DNA of 64,000 nt, from contig DATNDU010000099.1 in NCBI GenBank assembly GCA_035606915.1, positions 1-64,000 on the forward strand. Direction: 5' to 3'. This document shows positions 1 to 7,730 of the stretch, piece by piece; within the stretch, counting starts at the first letter, position 1, and each line of letters starts with the position of its first letter. The position numbers were made by a program, and so were the translations under genes. Origin of the DNA: Roseiarcus sp035606915. GTDB lineage: Bacteria; Pseudomonadota; Alphaproteobacteria; Rhizobiales; Beijerinckiaceae. The notes below the pieces were generated by a model, which made no database searches, was not told the DNA's origin, and saw only the letters and a program-made list of their open reading frames with translations.

Positions 1-455
1 AGAAGAAGTTCGTGACGCTGGCGATGAACGAGCCCTACGACGTAATGGGCGTCGTCTGCCCCGACGAGGCGCCGCTGCTGGCCTTCGTCTCGCTGATCGC
101 CCCGGCGATTGCGGTGGGCAACGCCGTCGTCGCCATTCCGAGCGCCGCGCATCCGCTGGCGGCGACCGATTTCTACACCGTGCTCGATGCGTCCGACCTT
201 CCCGCCGGCGTCGTCAACATCGTCACCGGCGAGGCCGACGCGCTGGCGCTGACGCTGGCCGAGCATGACGGCGTCGACGCGTTCTGGCGCGCCGGCCCGA
301 AGGCCGGCGAGCAGCGGCTGGAGGCGGCCTCGGCCGGCAATCTCAAACCGACCTGGATGCTGGGCGAGGGGGTTGATTGGGCGCAGGCGGAGGGGCGGGA
401 GTTCCTGCGCCGGGCTTGCCAGATCAAGACGATCTGGACGCCTTACGGGGAGTGA
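1..455 (+). CDS. Aldehyde dehydrogenase family protein, 3' end only
   Basis: The gene enters from the left edge in the third reading frame and stops with TGA at 453-455, leaving about 150 residues. The visible part matches the NAD-binding half of the aldehyde dehydrogenase family: an AIAVGNAVV stretch, a proline-rich strand, then DLPAGVVNIVTG, which is the usual 'LPPGVVNVVTG' element. The classical ELGGKSP segment and the catalytic cysteine region that should follow are absent; the protein instead ends 40 residues later in FLRRACQIKTIW. This suggests that the visible piece is a degenerate second aldehyde dehydrogenase domain at the end of a longer protein, a tandem arrangement I recall from aldehyde dehydrogenases beside deoxyribose-phosphate aldolase genes. 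A GTG lies at 12-14, but the reading frame is open to the window edge, so the true start is outside. Confidence 0.75.
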   Translation, partial: KKFVTLAMNEPYDVMGVVCPDEAPLLAFVSLIAPAIAVGNAVVAIPSAAHPLAATDFYTVLDASDLPAGVVNIVTGEADALALTLAEHDGVDAFWRAGPKAGEQRLEAASAGNLKPTWMLGEGVDWAQAEGREFLRRACQIKTIWTPYGE

Positions 456-540
456 GGGGCGGCCTCGGCTGCAATTATCAGAAGATTTCTTCCCGTTCAG
501 GTGTTCGGCTCCAACCCGTCCCGATGTGTCAGTTTGCCGG

Positions 541-1272
541 TCAGCATCGCGGTTCGATCATCTTCGCGATTTCATCCGGCGCAGCAAAAATCACCGCGGC
601 TCTGTCGCCCAACATTCCAGCCGGCATGATCGCGGGGACTCCTTTTTTGGGTCCATCTTGGCTGGAATCCGTCATGAAGCGCAGGTTGCGCTCCCAGAAC
701 GCGCGGGTCTTTTCGTCCCCGGTGGTCACGCGATAAGTATCGCGGCAATAGGTGATTGCTTTGACTTGCTTGGCCGGCTCCAGATTTTTGAGGTTAGGGT
801 CGCGTCCGCCGCCCATCATCCCGCCCGTGCCCCCCATTCCCCCTTGCTGCGCCCTCTGGAGCTTGGCTCCCGGTTTGGTGGCTTCCTTGAGAAAGGCCAG
901 TAGGTCAGCACGAATCCGGGTATCCTTGATGCCATCGAAGGGCATATCGTTGCCCGGCATCATGGCCTGCGGATCGGTCAACCATCCATCGAGCGTGCGA
1001 TCATTCCAGATGATGCTCGACGATTTGAGCGCGTCGGAATAACGGTCGAAGCTTGGCAACGATCCGGCCTTTCGCCCCCAAAGGTTGGCGAGACTTGGCC
1101 CGGTCATGTTGCGACCCGCTTCGAGCGAGTGGCAGGACGCACAGACCCGGAAGTCCTGCTGACCACGCGCTGCGTCCCCGAGCGCCTGCTGACCACGCGC
1201 GCCGTCAACTGCCGCAACCGCAGTTGACAGGGATGCGAATGCAGCCAGCGCCAACATCGCGAATTTGCCCAT
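541..1272 (-). CDS. Secreted c-type cytochrome with C-terminal extension
   Basis: A 243-residue periplasmic electron-transfer protein. The start is ATG at 1272, which gives a good signal peptide (MGKFAMLALAAF...STAVA); the frame is open further upstream but would lose it. The mature protein begins with two copies of ARGQQ about ten residues apart, the result of a 16-base direct repeat at 1155-1170 and 1185-1200. One heme site is present, CASCH, followed by GRKAGSLPSF and WLTDPQAMMPGNDM, with a methionine in the position of the distal heme ligand. This is a class I cytochrome c fold. After about residue 140 comes a Gly/Met-rich linker (GGMGGTGGMMGGG) and a roughly 100-residue C-terminal domain with two cysteines (YCRDTY and a terminal EPRC) that I cannot assign. 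A 35-codon membrane gene lies 8 bases upstream. Confidence 0.85.
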   Translation of the reverse strand: MGKFAMLALAAFASLSTAVAAVDGARGQQALGDAARGQQDFRVCASCHSLEAGRNMTGPSLANLWGRKAGSLPSFDRYSDALKSSSIIWNDRTLDGWLTDPQAMMPGNDMPFDGIKDTRIRADLLAFLKEATKPGAKLQRAQQGGMGGTGGMMGGGRDPNLKNLEPAKQVKAITYCRDTYRVTTGDEKTRAFWERNLRFMTDSSQDGPKKGVPAIMPAGMLGDRAAVIFAAPDEIAKMIEPRC

Positions 1273-1280
1273 TGTCGATC

Positions 1281-1388
1281 TCACTTGCGTCCGGAAGACA
1301 GGTACTTGACGAGCGCGGCCACCGCGAGGAGCAGCACCACGACGAGCGCCAACCAGATCAGCGCCATTCCCCACATCATTCCATGCAT
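1281..1388 (-). CDS. 35-residue predicted membrane protein upstream of cytochrome c
   Basis: A short open frame of 35 codons that reads MHGMMWGMALIWL then a continuous hydrophobic stretch (LVVVLLLAVAALV) and a basic tail KYLSSGRK before TGA. That is a single-pass membrane protein with positive residues on the C-terminal side. It ends 8 bases before the cytochrome c start on the same strand, so the two are probably co-transcribed. The His/Met-rich N-terminus (MHGMMWGM) resembles small metal-handling membrane peptides, but no function can be named. The alternative start at 1384 is out of frame; an in-frame ATG four codons in would also work. Confidence rests on membrane character and position only. 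Confidence 0.55.
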   Translation of the reverse strand: MHGMMWGMALIWLALVVVLLLAVAALVKYLSSGRK

Positions 1389-1814
1389 CAAGGTAACCTC
1401 ATTAGTCCGGGTGCCGCGCAGGGTCTTGGCCCATGACGGGTGACGATCCTTAATGTGCATCTGGATCGTAAGGCTGAGAGGAACAGAAACCTGACAGCAA
1501 CAGCTTCGCAGAAACCCAACCCTTTTGCGAACGAAGAAAAGGCCCGAGGCTTGACTGCCCGCGCCGCCTCCCTACCTCAAGGGCGCACAATTACTTGTGT
1601 TTTTCCGAAATACGTGTAAATTAGACGCCGCCTCGTCCGAACCAAGGCGCTGGGCTGCGTGGAGCGGGCGAGGCGGTAGGCGCGGGCGAGCGTCGGTGAG
1701 GACAGATTTTGGCGCCTAACGCCTTGTTCCGCCTCGCTCGCGACCTGTCCGCGCACCGGCCCTTGCATCCGCCGCCGATCCGCGTAGGGAAAAGCAAGAC
1801 CCAAGGAAACGCCG
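1389..1814. other. Intergenic region, divergent promoters likely
   Basis: These 426 bases separate the leftward cytochrome unit from the rightward iolB gene, so they should hold two divergent promoters. The stretch from about 1586 to 1625 is clearly AT-rich compared with its surroundings and includes a short palindrome (listed separately). The part from 1640 to 1800 is GC-rich again; possible peptides there look like composition-driven shadows. No RNA gene was recognised. Confidence 0.5.
1586..1599. promoter_or_regulatory. Candidate operator, perfect short inverted repeat
   Basis: CACAA, four bases, TTGTG: a perfect 5-base inverted repeat at the edge of the AT-rich part of the gap before iolB, about 215 bases upstream of the iolB start. 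The size suits a LacI- or GntR-type half-site pair. No regulator of inositol genes is present in the window, so the partner is unknown. Confidence 0.3.
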
Positions 1815-2597
1815 ATGCCGCGCCTTCTCGTTCCCGCCAAAGCCGACGCCAGCGGCGTCTTGCACGACATCACGCCGGAAAGCGCCGGCTGGGCCTATGT
1901 CGGCTTCTCGACCCGCAAGCTTTCCGGCGCCACGGAGATCGGCGCCGGCGACCGGGAAACCTGCCTCGTCGTGCTCTCGGGCAAGGTGCGCGTCACGGCG
2001 CCGGGGTTCGACTCCGGGCTCATCGGCGCGCGCGCCGATGTGTTCTCGGGCCTGCCGTGGTCGGTCTATCTGCCGCCGCGCGTCAACGCCAAGGTCGAGG
2101 GCGAAGCGGAGATCGCACTCTGCTCCGCGCCGGCGACCGGCAAGCTGCCCGCCCGCGTGATCCCGCCGGGCGCGGTCGAGACGCTGACGCGCGGCAAGGG
2201 CTCGAACCTGCGCCACATCCGCAACATTCTCCCCGAGACGGCGGAGGCCGAGAGCCTGTTGGTGGTCGAGGTCATCACGCCGGCCGGTCATTGGTCGAGC
2301 TATCCCCCGCACAAGCACGACCAGGACGACCTGCCGCGCGAGTCGCTGCTGGAGGAGACCTATTATCACCGCCTCGACCCGCCGCAGGGGTTCGCGATGC
2401 AGCGCGTCTATACCGATGATCGTTCGCTCGACGAGACGATGGCGGTGAGCGACCGCGATGTGGTGCTGGTGCCGAGGGGCTACCACCCCTGTGCGGCGGC
2501 GCATGGTTACGAGCTTTACTATCTCAATGTGATGGCGGGGCCGAAGCGCGTCTGGCGCTTCCACAACGACCCCGCGCATGAATGGCTGATGGCGTAG
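1815..2597 (+). CDS. iolB: 5-deoxy-glucuronate isomerase
   Basis: IolB converts 5-deoxy-D-glucuronate to 2-deoxy-5-keto-D-gluconate in myo-inositol catabolism, in the cytoplasm. The 260-residue length matches the family. Recognised features are the N-terminal GWAYVGFSTRKL block, the double-cupin strand pattern, and the metal-site block HWSSYPPHKHDQD followed by LEETYYHRLDPPQGFAMQRVY and DVVLVPRGYHP, which supply the conserved His and Glu ligands. The ATG at 1815 is preceded by AAGGAAACGCCG, a weak ribosome-binding site at suitable distance. No other inositol gene lies in the window, so iolB is either at the end of an operon split across the genome or a stand-alone copy. The next gene converges on it with 3 bases between stops. 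Confidence 0.93.
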   Translation: MPRLLVPAKADASGVLHDITPESAGWAYVGFSTRKLSGATEIGAGDRETCLVVLSGKVRVTAPGFDSGLIGARADVFSGLPWSVYLPPRVNAKVEGEAEIALCSAPATGKLPARVIPPGAVETLTRGKGSNLRHIRNILPETAEAESLLVVEVITPAGHWSSYPPHKHDQDDLPRESLLEETYYHRLDPPQGFAMQRVYTDDRSLDETMAVSDRDVVLVPRGYHPCAAAHGYELYYLNVMAGPKRVWRFHNDPAHEWLMA

Positions 2598-2600
2598 GGC

Positions 2601-2882
2601 TCAACGGATCTCGTAGCAGTTGGTGACGACGCGATTGTGCAGGCCGCGCGTGGCGTCGTAAACCGCCGTGCATTGCACGAGATAGTTTTTATCCTTGTGC
2701 CTGAACAGGATCACCGAGCCGACCATCGCCAACGACGGCGCGTAGCCGGCGATCTCCCAGCCGTCGGCGAGCAATTGCCCGACGGAGGTTGGCGCGGGCG
2801 TTTCGGCGCCAGCCGGCAGGCAAGCAGCGAGCGCGAGCGAGGCGGCGACTGCGCGCCGGATTCCGTCTCCGACTGTAGACAT
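2601..2882 (-). CDS. Small secreted protein of unknown function
   Basis: A 93-residue protein with an N-terminal signal peptide (AVAASLALAACLPAGA, cleavage probably after AGA). The mature part, about 65 residues, reads SVGQLLADGWEIAGY, then a hydrophobic strand, FRHKDKNYLVQCTAVYD and a final NCYEIR, with two cysteines that could form a disulfide in the periplasm. The 'LLxDGWEIxGY...LFRHKDKxYLVQC' pattern is typical of short alphaproteobacterial secreted proteins of unknown role; no known domain was recognised. The gene is on its own and converges on iolB. Confidence 0.65.
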   Translation of the reverse strand: MSTVGDGIRRAVAASLALAACLPAGAETPAPTSVGQLLADGWEIAGYAPSLAMVGSVILFRHKDKNYLVQCTAVYDATRGLHNRVVTNCYEIR

Positions 2883-2954
2883 CGCCGCTCCAGGGTCTCC
2901 GCCGGCCGGGAGACTGTAGCGGAAGCGGCTCCGCTTGGCATGTTACGTGAAGTT

Positions 2955-3959
2955 TCAGCCGGCTTCTGCGAAGTCGTCGCGCCCGACGAAGCCGACGGCC
3001 CTGCGCAATGTCTCCAGCCCCGCGCCGGGCCGCACCGCTTCAGTGGCGAGACAGCGGCGATAGAGCCGCGCGCCGGGCCGCCCGGCAAACAGCCCCAGCA
3101 TGTGCCGCGTGACGTCGTGCAACCGCACGCCCGCCTGCAACTGGCGCGCCACGTAGGGCTCGAACGCCGCCACCGCCGCGAAGGCGTCCTCGTGCGGCGC
3201 CGGCGCGCCGAACAGGCGCGGGTCGACGTCGAGCAGCAACTCCGGGGTCTGATAGGCGGCGCGGCCGAACATCGCGCCGTCGACGTGGCGCAGCGCAAGC
3301 TCCGCCGCGTCGAGATCGGCGAGGCCGCCGTTGATCGCCACCGGCAAATCGGGCCAGGCGCGCTTCAGCTCATAGACCAGCGGGTAGTCGAGCGGCGGAA
3401 TAGAGCGATTGTCCTTCGGGCTCAGCCCCTCCAGCCACGCCTTGCGCGCATGGACGATGACGCCCGCCGCCCCCGCCGCCGCGACCCGCTCGACGAGCCC
3501 GAACAGCGCCTCGCGCGGCGCCTGCTCGTCGACGCCGATGCGGCATTTGACCGTCACCGGGATCGCCACAGCCGCCCGCATCGCCGCCACGCACTCGCCC
3601 ACCAGTTCCGGCTCGCGCATCAGGCAGGCGCCGAAACGGCCGCTCTGCACGCGGTCGGAGGGGCAGCCGCAATTCAGGTTGATCTCGTCATAGCCGAAAT
3701 CGGCGCCGATGCGCGCCGCCTGCGCCAGCTTGCCCGGCTCCGCGCCGCCGAGTTGCAGCGCGACGGGATGCTCGGCCGCCTCGAAGCCGAGCAGCCGCGC
3801 GCGCGGGCCATGAATGACGGCGTCGGCCGTCACCATCTCGCTATAGAGCCGGGCGCGGCGGGTCAGCGTGCGATGGAAGGCCCGACAATGCCTATCAGAC
3901 CATTCCATCATCGGCGCGACGGAGAAGCGCCAGCCCGGCAGATAGACGTTGATCGTCAT
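2955..3959 (-). CDS. dusA: tRNA-dihydrouridine(20/20a) synthase
   Basis: DusA reduces uridine 20/20a in the tRNA D-loop using FMN and NADPH. The 334-residue product starts MTINVYLPGWRFSVAPMMEWSDRHCR, the usual DusA opening with the FMN-binding SVAPM motif, and contains NLNCGCPSDRVQSG with the catalytic cysteine, HARKAWLEGLSPKDNR, which is diagnostic of the DusA subfamily, and NGGL for FMN phosphate binding. The ATG at 3959 is chosen because it overlaps the stop of the upstream amn gene by four bases (ATGA); the frame is open far upstream but in amn antisense-like sequence. dusA and amn form a two-gene unit. Confidence 0.95.
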   Translation of the reverse strand: MTINVYLPGWRFSVAPMMEWSDRHCRAFHRTLTRRARLYSEMVTADAVIHGPRARLLGFEAAEHPVALQLGGAEPGKLAQAARIGADFGYDEINLNCGCPSDRVQSGRFGACLMREPELVGECVAAMRAAVAIPVTVKCRIGVDEQAPREALFGLVERVAAAGAAGVIVHARKAWLEGLSPKDNRSIPPLDYPLVYELKRAWPDLPVAINGGLADLDAAELALRHVDGAMFGRAAYQTPELLLDVDPRLFGAPAPHEDAFAAVAAFEPYVARQLQAGVRLHDVTRHMLGLFAGRPGARLYRRCLATEAVRPGAGLETLRRAVGFVGRDDFAEAG

Positions 3960-5395
3960 CGGAACGGCGGTTCGTCGAAACTGCGCAGCTTGCGCGAATG
4001 TAGCGCCGCGTCGCTGCGCTGCAAATGCTGGAGCGCCGCCACGCCGATGCGCAGGTGTTCGCCGATCGCCCGCTCGTAGAAGGCGTTGGCGGCGCCCGGC
4101 AGCTTGATCTCGCCATGCAGCGGTTTGTCGGAGATGCACAGCATCGTGCCGTAGGGCACGCGCATGCGGAACCCCTGCGTCGCGATCGTCCCCGATTCCA
4201 TGTCGACGGCGATCGCCCGCGACAGGTTGAAGCGGCGGCGCTCCTGCGTCCAGCGTAGTTCCCAATTGCGATCGTCGTAGGTGACGACGGTGCCGGTGCG
4301 CACGCGCCGCTTCAGCGCCGCGCCGCTGTCTCCCGTGACGCTGGCCACCGCCTCCTGCAACGCCACCTGCACCTCCGCCAGCGCCGGGATCGGCACGTTG
4401 GGAGGAACCGCCTCGTCGAGAATGTGATCCTCGCGCAGATAGGCGTGGGCGAGCACGTAATCGCCGATCATCTGGCTTTGCCGCAGTCCCGCGCAATGGC
4501 CGATCATAAGCCAGCAATGCGGGCGCAACACCGCGATATGGTCGGTGATGGTCTTGGCGTTGGCGGGGCCGACGCCGATATTGACCAGACTGACGCCGTA
4601 GCCGTCGCGGCGCACGACATGATAGGCCGGCATCTGGAAGCGATGCCAGACGACCGCCGCCGCCTTCGCCTCCGCCTCTTGCGGCGACATGCTGGCGTCG
4701 ATCTCGACGTTGCCGGGCAACACCAGCCTCAACACGTCGGGATCGGCGCGCAACTGCTCCAGACCCCAGCGCACGAACTGGTCGACATAACGGTGATAAT
4801 TGGTCAGCAGCACCCAGGGCTGCATCGCCCGCCAATCCGAGCCGGTGTAATGGACGAGGCGGCGCAGCGAGTAATCGACCCGCGCCGCATCGAATAGCGC
4901 CAGCGGCCGCTCGGCCTCGGGGCGGATCTCGAACCGGCCGTCGGGGACCTCGTCGCCGATCACCGCCAGCGACGGCGTCGGGAAATAGCGCGCCAGATCG
5001 GCGGCCGAGGCGCCGCCGCGCCCAAGCTCGTCGCCGGTCTCGAACACGTAAGGATAGGCGATCTCCTGCGCGCCGACGCCAACGCCGATCTCGCCGCCAT
5101 ATTCCTCGTAGAGCGGCGTCAGTTGCTCCAACAGATAGGCGCGGAAGTCGGCGGGTTGCGTCACCGTCGTCGTATAGAGGCCGGGCACGGAGAATTTTGC
5201 GAAGGCGCGCGGGTTGACCGGCGGCGCGCTCTCGGGATGATAGGTGACGCGCAGCTCCGGATAGCGGTAGCGCGCGCGCTCCTCGTGCGAAGGCGGCTCG
5301 CCGCTGCGCAAGAACCGCTCGACGCCGCCGCGCAGCGCCGCGACCGCCTCGTCATAGCGCTCGGCGAGCAGATCGACGGCCTCGACGGGCGTCAT
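3956..5395 (-). CDS. amn: AMP nucleosidase
   Basis: Splits AMP to adenine and ribose 5-phosphate in the cytoplasm, controlling adenylate pools and feeding purine breakdown. The 479-residue product matches the family length: an N-terminal regulatory domain (AVDLLAERYDEAVAAL, YPELRVTYHPE) and a C-terminal nucleoside-phosphorylase-like catalytic domain with NIGVGPANAKTITDH, LMIGHCAGLR and the AVDMESGTIATQGFRMRVPYGTMLCISDKPLHGE segment, which carries the acidic ribose-binding residues. ATG at 5395 is taken as the start; the open frame runs to 5503, but that extension is a Ser/Pro-rich low-complexity stretch. It overlaps dusA by 4 bases. Confidence 0.94.
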   Translation of the reverse strand: MTPVEAVDLLAERYDEAVAALRGGVERFLRSGEPPSHEERARYRYPELRVTYHPESAPPVNPRAFAKFSVPGLYTTTVTQPADFRAYLLEQLTPLYEEYGGEIGVGVGAQEIAYPYVFETGDELGRGGASAADLARYFPTPSLAVIGDEVPDGRFEIRPEAERPLALFDAARVDYSLRRLVHYTGSDWRAMQPWVLLTNYHRYVDQFVRWGLEQLRADPDVLRLVLPGNVEIDASMSPQEAEAKAAAVVWHRFQMPAYHVVRRDGYGVSLVNIGVGPANAKTITDHIAVLRPHCWLMIGHCAGLRQSQMIGDYVLAHAYLREDHILDEAVPPNVPIPALAEVQVALQEAVASVTGDSGAALKRRVRTGTVVTYDDRNWELRWTQERRRFNLSRAIAVDMESGTIATQGFRMRVPYGTMLCISDKPLHGEIKLPGAANAFYERAIGEHLRIGVAALQHLQRSDAALHSRKLRSFDEPPFR

Positions 5396-5429
5396 GCGCG
5401 GGGCGGCGCCGGACACGGGCGTTCTCCGA

Positions 5430-5783
5430 TCAGGGCTTGGCTGCGATGCAGGCGATCTCGACGGTGAACTTGGGCGCGGCGAGCTTGGCCTCGACGGTAG
5501 CACGCGCCGGCGTGTGGCCCTTGACGACCCAGCCGTCCCAAACCGTGTTCATCTCGGCGAAAGTCGCGATATCGGGCAGGTAGATGGTCGCCGACAACAG
5601 ATGCGCCTTGTCCGAGCCGGCTTCGGCGAGAATGCGATCGATGATCGTCAGCACCTCGCGCGTCTGCTCGGCGACGCTTGCGCCGGCCGCCTTCTCGGCC
5701 ACCTGCCCGGAGATATAGATCGTGTCGCCGTGGATGACGGCCGCCGACATGCGGGGCCCGGTCGCGATGCGTTGAATGGTCAT
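5430..5783 (-). CDS. RidA family enamine/imine deaminase
   Basis: RidA-type proteins hydrolyse reactive enamine and imine intermediates made by PLP enzymes. The 117-residue protein has the family pattern: AAVIHGDTIYISGQV near the N-terminus, QTREVLTIIDRILAEAGSDKAHLLSATIYLPD in the middle and VWDGWV...PARATVEAKLAAP with the conserved Arg that binds the substrate carboxylate (PARATV). It lies 34 bases downstream of the amn start and just after the DUF1993 gene on the same strand, so the whole set from 6321 down to 2955 may be one transcript. Some members of this branch (YjgH/Rid subgroups) lack activity, so the substrate is open. Confidence 0.88.
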   Translation of the reverse strand: MTIQRIATGPRMSAAVIHGDTIYISGQVAEKAAGASVAEQTREVLTIIDRILAEAGSDKAHLLSATIYLPDIATFAEMNTVWDGWVVKGHTPARATVEAKLAAPKFTVEIACIAAKP

Positions 5784-5790
5784 GGGGTCC

Positions 5791-6321
5791 TCACGAAATC
5801 ACGCTCAGTCCCGGCGGCTGGCCGAGAAAGTCACGCTTGCCGATGTCGACGCCGGCCATGCGCAGCAGATCGTAAGCCGTCGTCAAGTGGAAATAATAGT
5901 TCGGCAGTACGAAGTGCAGGAGATAATCCTTGCCCGCCATCTTCGCCTTGACGTTGGGGCCGATCGGAAACACGATCTCACGCTCGGCGCCGGCCTCAAG
6001 CGTAGCCTTGTCGAGCGAGCGCAGGAAGGCCAGCGTCTTCTCGATGCGCGCCTTCAATTCATCGAGCGTCGTCTCGGTGTCCTCGAAGCGCGGCGGCTCG
6101 ACGCCGGCCAGACGCCCGCAGCCGTTCTTGGCCTGATCGCAGAACGCCTGAATCTGGCGCGGGAAAGCCAGCATGTTCGGCCGTAACCGCAGCGTCGCGT
6201 AGACGGCGGGGTCGAACTTCGCCTCGACGGCATGCTGGGCCGCCTTGCCGAGGATGCCGAGAAAGGCCGCCATCGTCGCCTCGAACACGCCGACGCTGGA
6301 TTGGTGCAGGGACAGGGACAA
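5791..6321 (-). CDS. DUF1993 family protein
   Basis: A 176-residue protein of the DUF1993 family, a DinB-like four-helix bundle without known activity. The start is taken at TTG 6321, giving MSLSLHQSSVGVFEATMAAF, which matches the usual 'MSLSMYQASVPVF' opening of the family and is preceded by GGAGAAGCG, a good ribosome-binding site; an ATG at 6375 would add 18 unconserved residues. Later elements are LRPNMLAFPRQIQAFCDQAK, FEDTETTLDELKARIEKTLAFL and the C-terminal YYFHLTTAYDLLRMAGVDIGKRDFLG, where histidines could bind a metal. It is divergent from puuD. Confidence 0.85.
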   Translation of the reverse strand: MSLSLHQSSVGVFEATMAAFLGILGKAAQHAVEAKFDPAVYATLRLRPNMLAFPRQIQAFCDQAKNGCGRLAGVEPPRFEDTETTLDELKARIEKTLAFLRSLDKATLEAGAEREIVFPIGPNVKAKMAGKDYLLHFVLPNYYFHLTTAYDLLRMAGVDIGKRDFLGQPPGLSVIS

Positions 6322-6476
6322 GCGCTTCTCCGCAGTGAAGGCCGCTTCAAGAGCGGCGGGTCGCGCCCTTCGCACAGAACGCCGCGCCAGGCAATGTCGC
6401 GGCGCCCGAGAAAGGGCTTTCCCACGGCGCGGCGGCGGCTATGCTTCGCCTGGGTGGTTTTGCAACGGGGGCCGGA

Positions 6477-7718
6477 ATGGGCGCGTGGGGGCCGTATGTC
6501 TGGGAATGGGGTTCGATTCTGCTGCGCTGGCTGCATGTGACGGCGGCGATCGCCTGGATCGGTGGTTCGTTCTTCTTCATGCATCTCGACGCCAGCTTGC
6601 GCAAACGCGAGAAGATGGAAAAAGGCGTGCAGGGCGTCTCCTGGCAGGTCCACGGCGGCGGCTTCTACCAGATGAGCAAATATACGCTCGCCCCGCCGTC
6701 GCTGCCGGAGGATCTCGTCTGGCACAAATGGCAATCCTACTGGACCTGGATTTCCGGTTTCGTGCTGCTGTGCTGGATCTATTACGGTCAATCGAGCTTC
6801 TTCCTGATCGATCCCTCGGTGCTGGCGCTGCAACCCTGGCAGGCGGCGCTGATCGGCATTGGCTCCCTGATCCTCGGTTGGATCGTCTACGATCTCATCT
6901 GCAAATCGCCGCTCGGCCGCAACGACGCGACGCTGCTGACCGGCGTGTTCGTCTATGTCGTGGCGACGAGCTATTTCTACATCCACGTTTTCTCGCCGCG
7001 CGGCGCGCTCATCCACACCGGCGCGCTGATGGCCACCATGATGACCGCCAATGTCGCGATGGTCATCATGCCCAACCAGCGCAAGGCGATCGCCCGACTG
7101 CTGAAGAGCGAAAGCCCGGACCCCAAATGGGGCAAACAGGCCAAGCAGCGCTCGACGCACAACAATTACATCACGCTGCCCGTGCTGTTCATGATGCTGT
7201 CGAATCACTATTCCGCGCTCTACGCCAATTCGCGCATGATCCCGGCGCTCGTCGTCTGCGTCATCCTGGCCGGCGCGCTGATCCGCTATTTCTACAACAA
7301 CTGGCACGCCGATCATTCTCGCGCCCCCTGGTGGGCGTGGCTCGCCGCGACGGCGGCGCTGTGGGGGGCGTTCTGGATCGCCACCTCCGGCTCGCCCGGC
7401 GTGCAGCCGGCCTTCGGCCTCAACCCGCCGCCGGTCAGGGCCGCCCTTGCCAGCGAGCCCAAGGCGCCGGCCGAGGTCGTCGAGGTGATTTCGACGCGCT
7501 GCTCCATGTGCCATTCGCCGGAGCCGGTGTGGGAGGGCATCGGCGAGGCGCCGAAGGGCGTGCTGCTCGATACGCCCGAGCATATCGCCCGCTTCGCCCC
7601 TGACATCCGCATGCAAGCGGTGCTGACCCATGCTATGCCGCCCAACAATCTGACCGAGATGACGGCCAAGGAGCGCGCGGTGCTCGCCCATTGGCTCGCC
7701 GTCCCGACCGTGAACTGA
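6477..7718 (+). CDS. puuD: Membrane urate oxidase (urate hydroxylase) with C-terminal cytochrome c
   Basis: PuuD oxidises urate to 5-hydroxyisourate in the inner membrane and passes electrons to the respiratory chain. The 413-residue protein has seven to eight hydrophobic segments, beginning ILLRWLHVTAAIAWIGGSFFFMHLD, and later YVVATSYFYIHVFSPRGALIHTGALMATMM, which match the family closely. The last 100 residues are a cytochrome c domain with one heme site, CSMCH, and a downstream Met in AMPPNNL. ATG 6477 is used because it gives the conserved MGAWGPYVWEW opening; an upstream ATG at 6441 adds 12 residues. The next gene, an allantoate-amidohydrolase-like enzyme, starts 12 bases later, so the two act in the same purine-degradation route. 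Confidence 0.93.
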   Translation: MGAWGPYVWEWGSILLRWLHVTAAIAWIGGSFFFMHLDASLRKREKMEKGVQGVSWQVHGGGFYQMSKYTLAPPSLPEDLVWHKWQSYWTWISGFVLLCWIYYGQSSFFLIDPSVLALQPWQAALIGIGSLILGWIVYDLICKSPLGRNDATLLTGVFVYVVATSYFYIHVFSPRGALIHTGALMATMMTANVAMVIMPNQRKAIARLLKSESPDPKWGKQAKQRSTHNNYITLPVLFMMLSNHYSALYANSRMIPALVVCVILAGALIRYFYNNWHADHSRAPWWAWLAATAALWGAFWIATSGSPGVQPAFGLNPPPVRAALASEPKAPAEVVEVISTRCSMCHSPEPVWEGIGEAPKGVLLDTPEHIARFAPDIRMQAVLTHAMPPNNLTEMTAKERAVLAHWLAVPTVN

Positions 7719-7730
7719 GAGACGGCCGAC

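Noticed and set aside
5396..5503. Longer start for amn
   Set aside because: The added 36 residues are Ser/Pro-rich and unlike the family; ATG 5395 gives the expected N-terminus.
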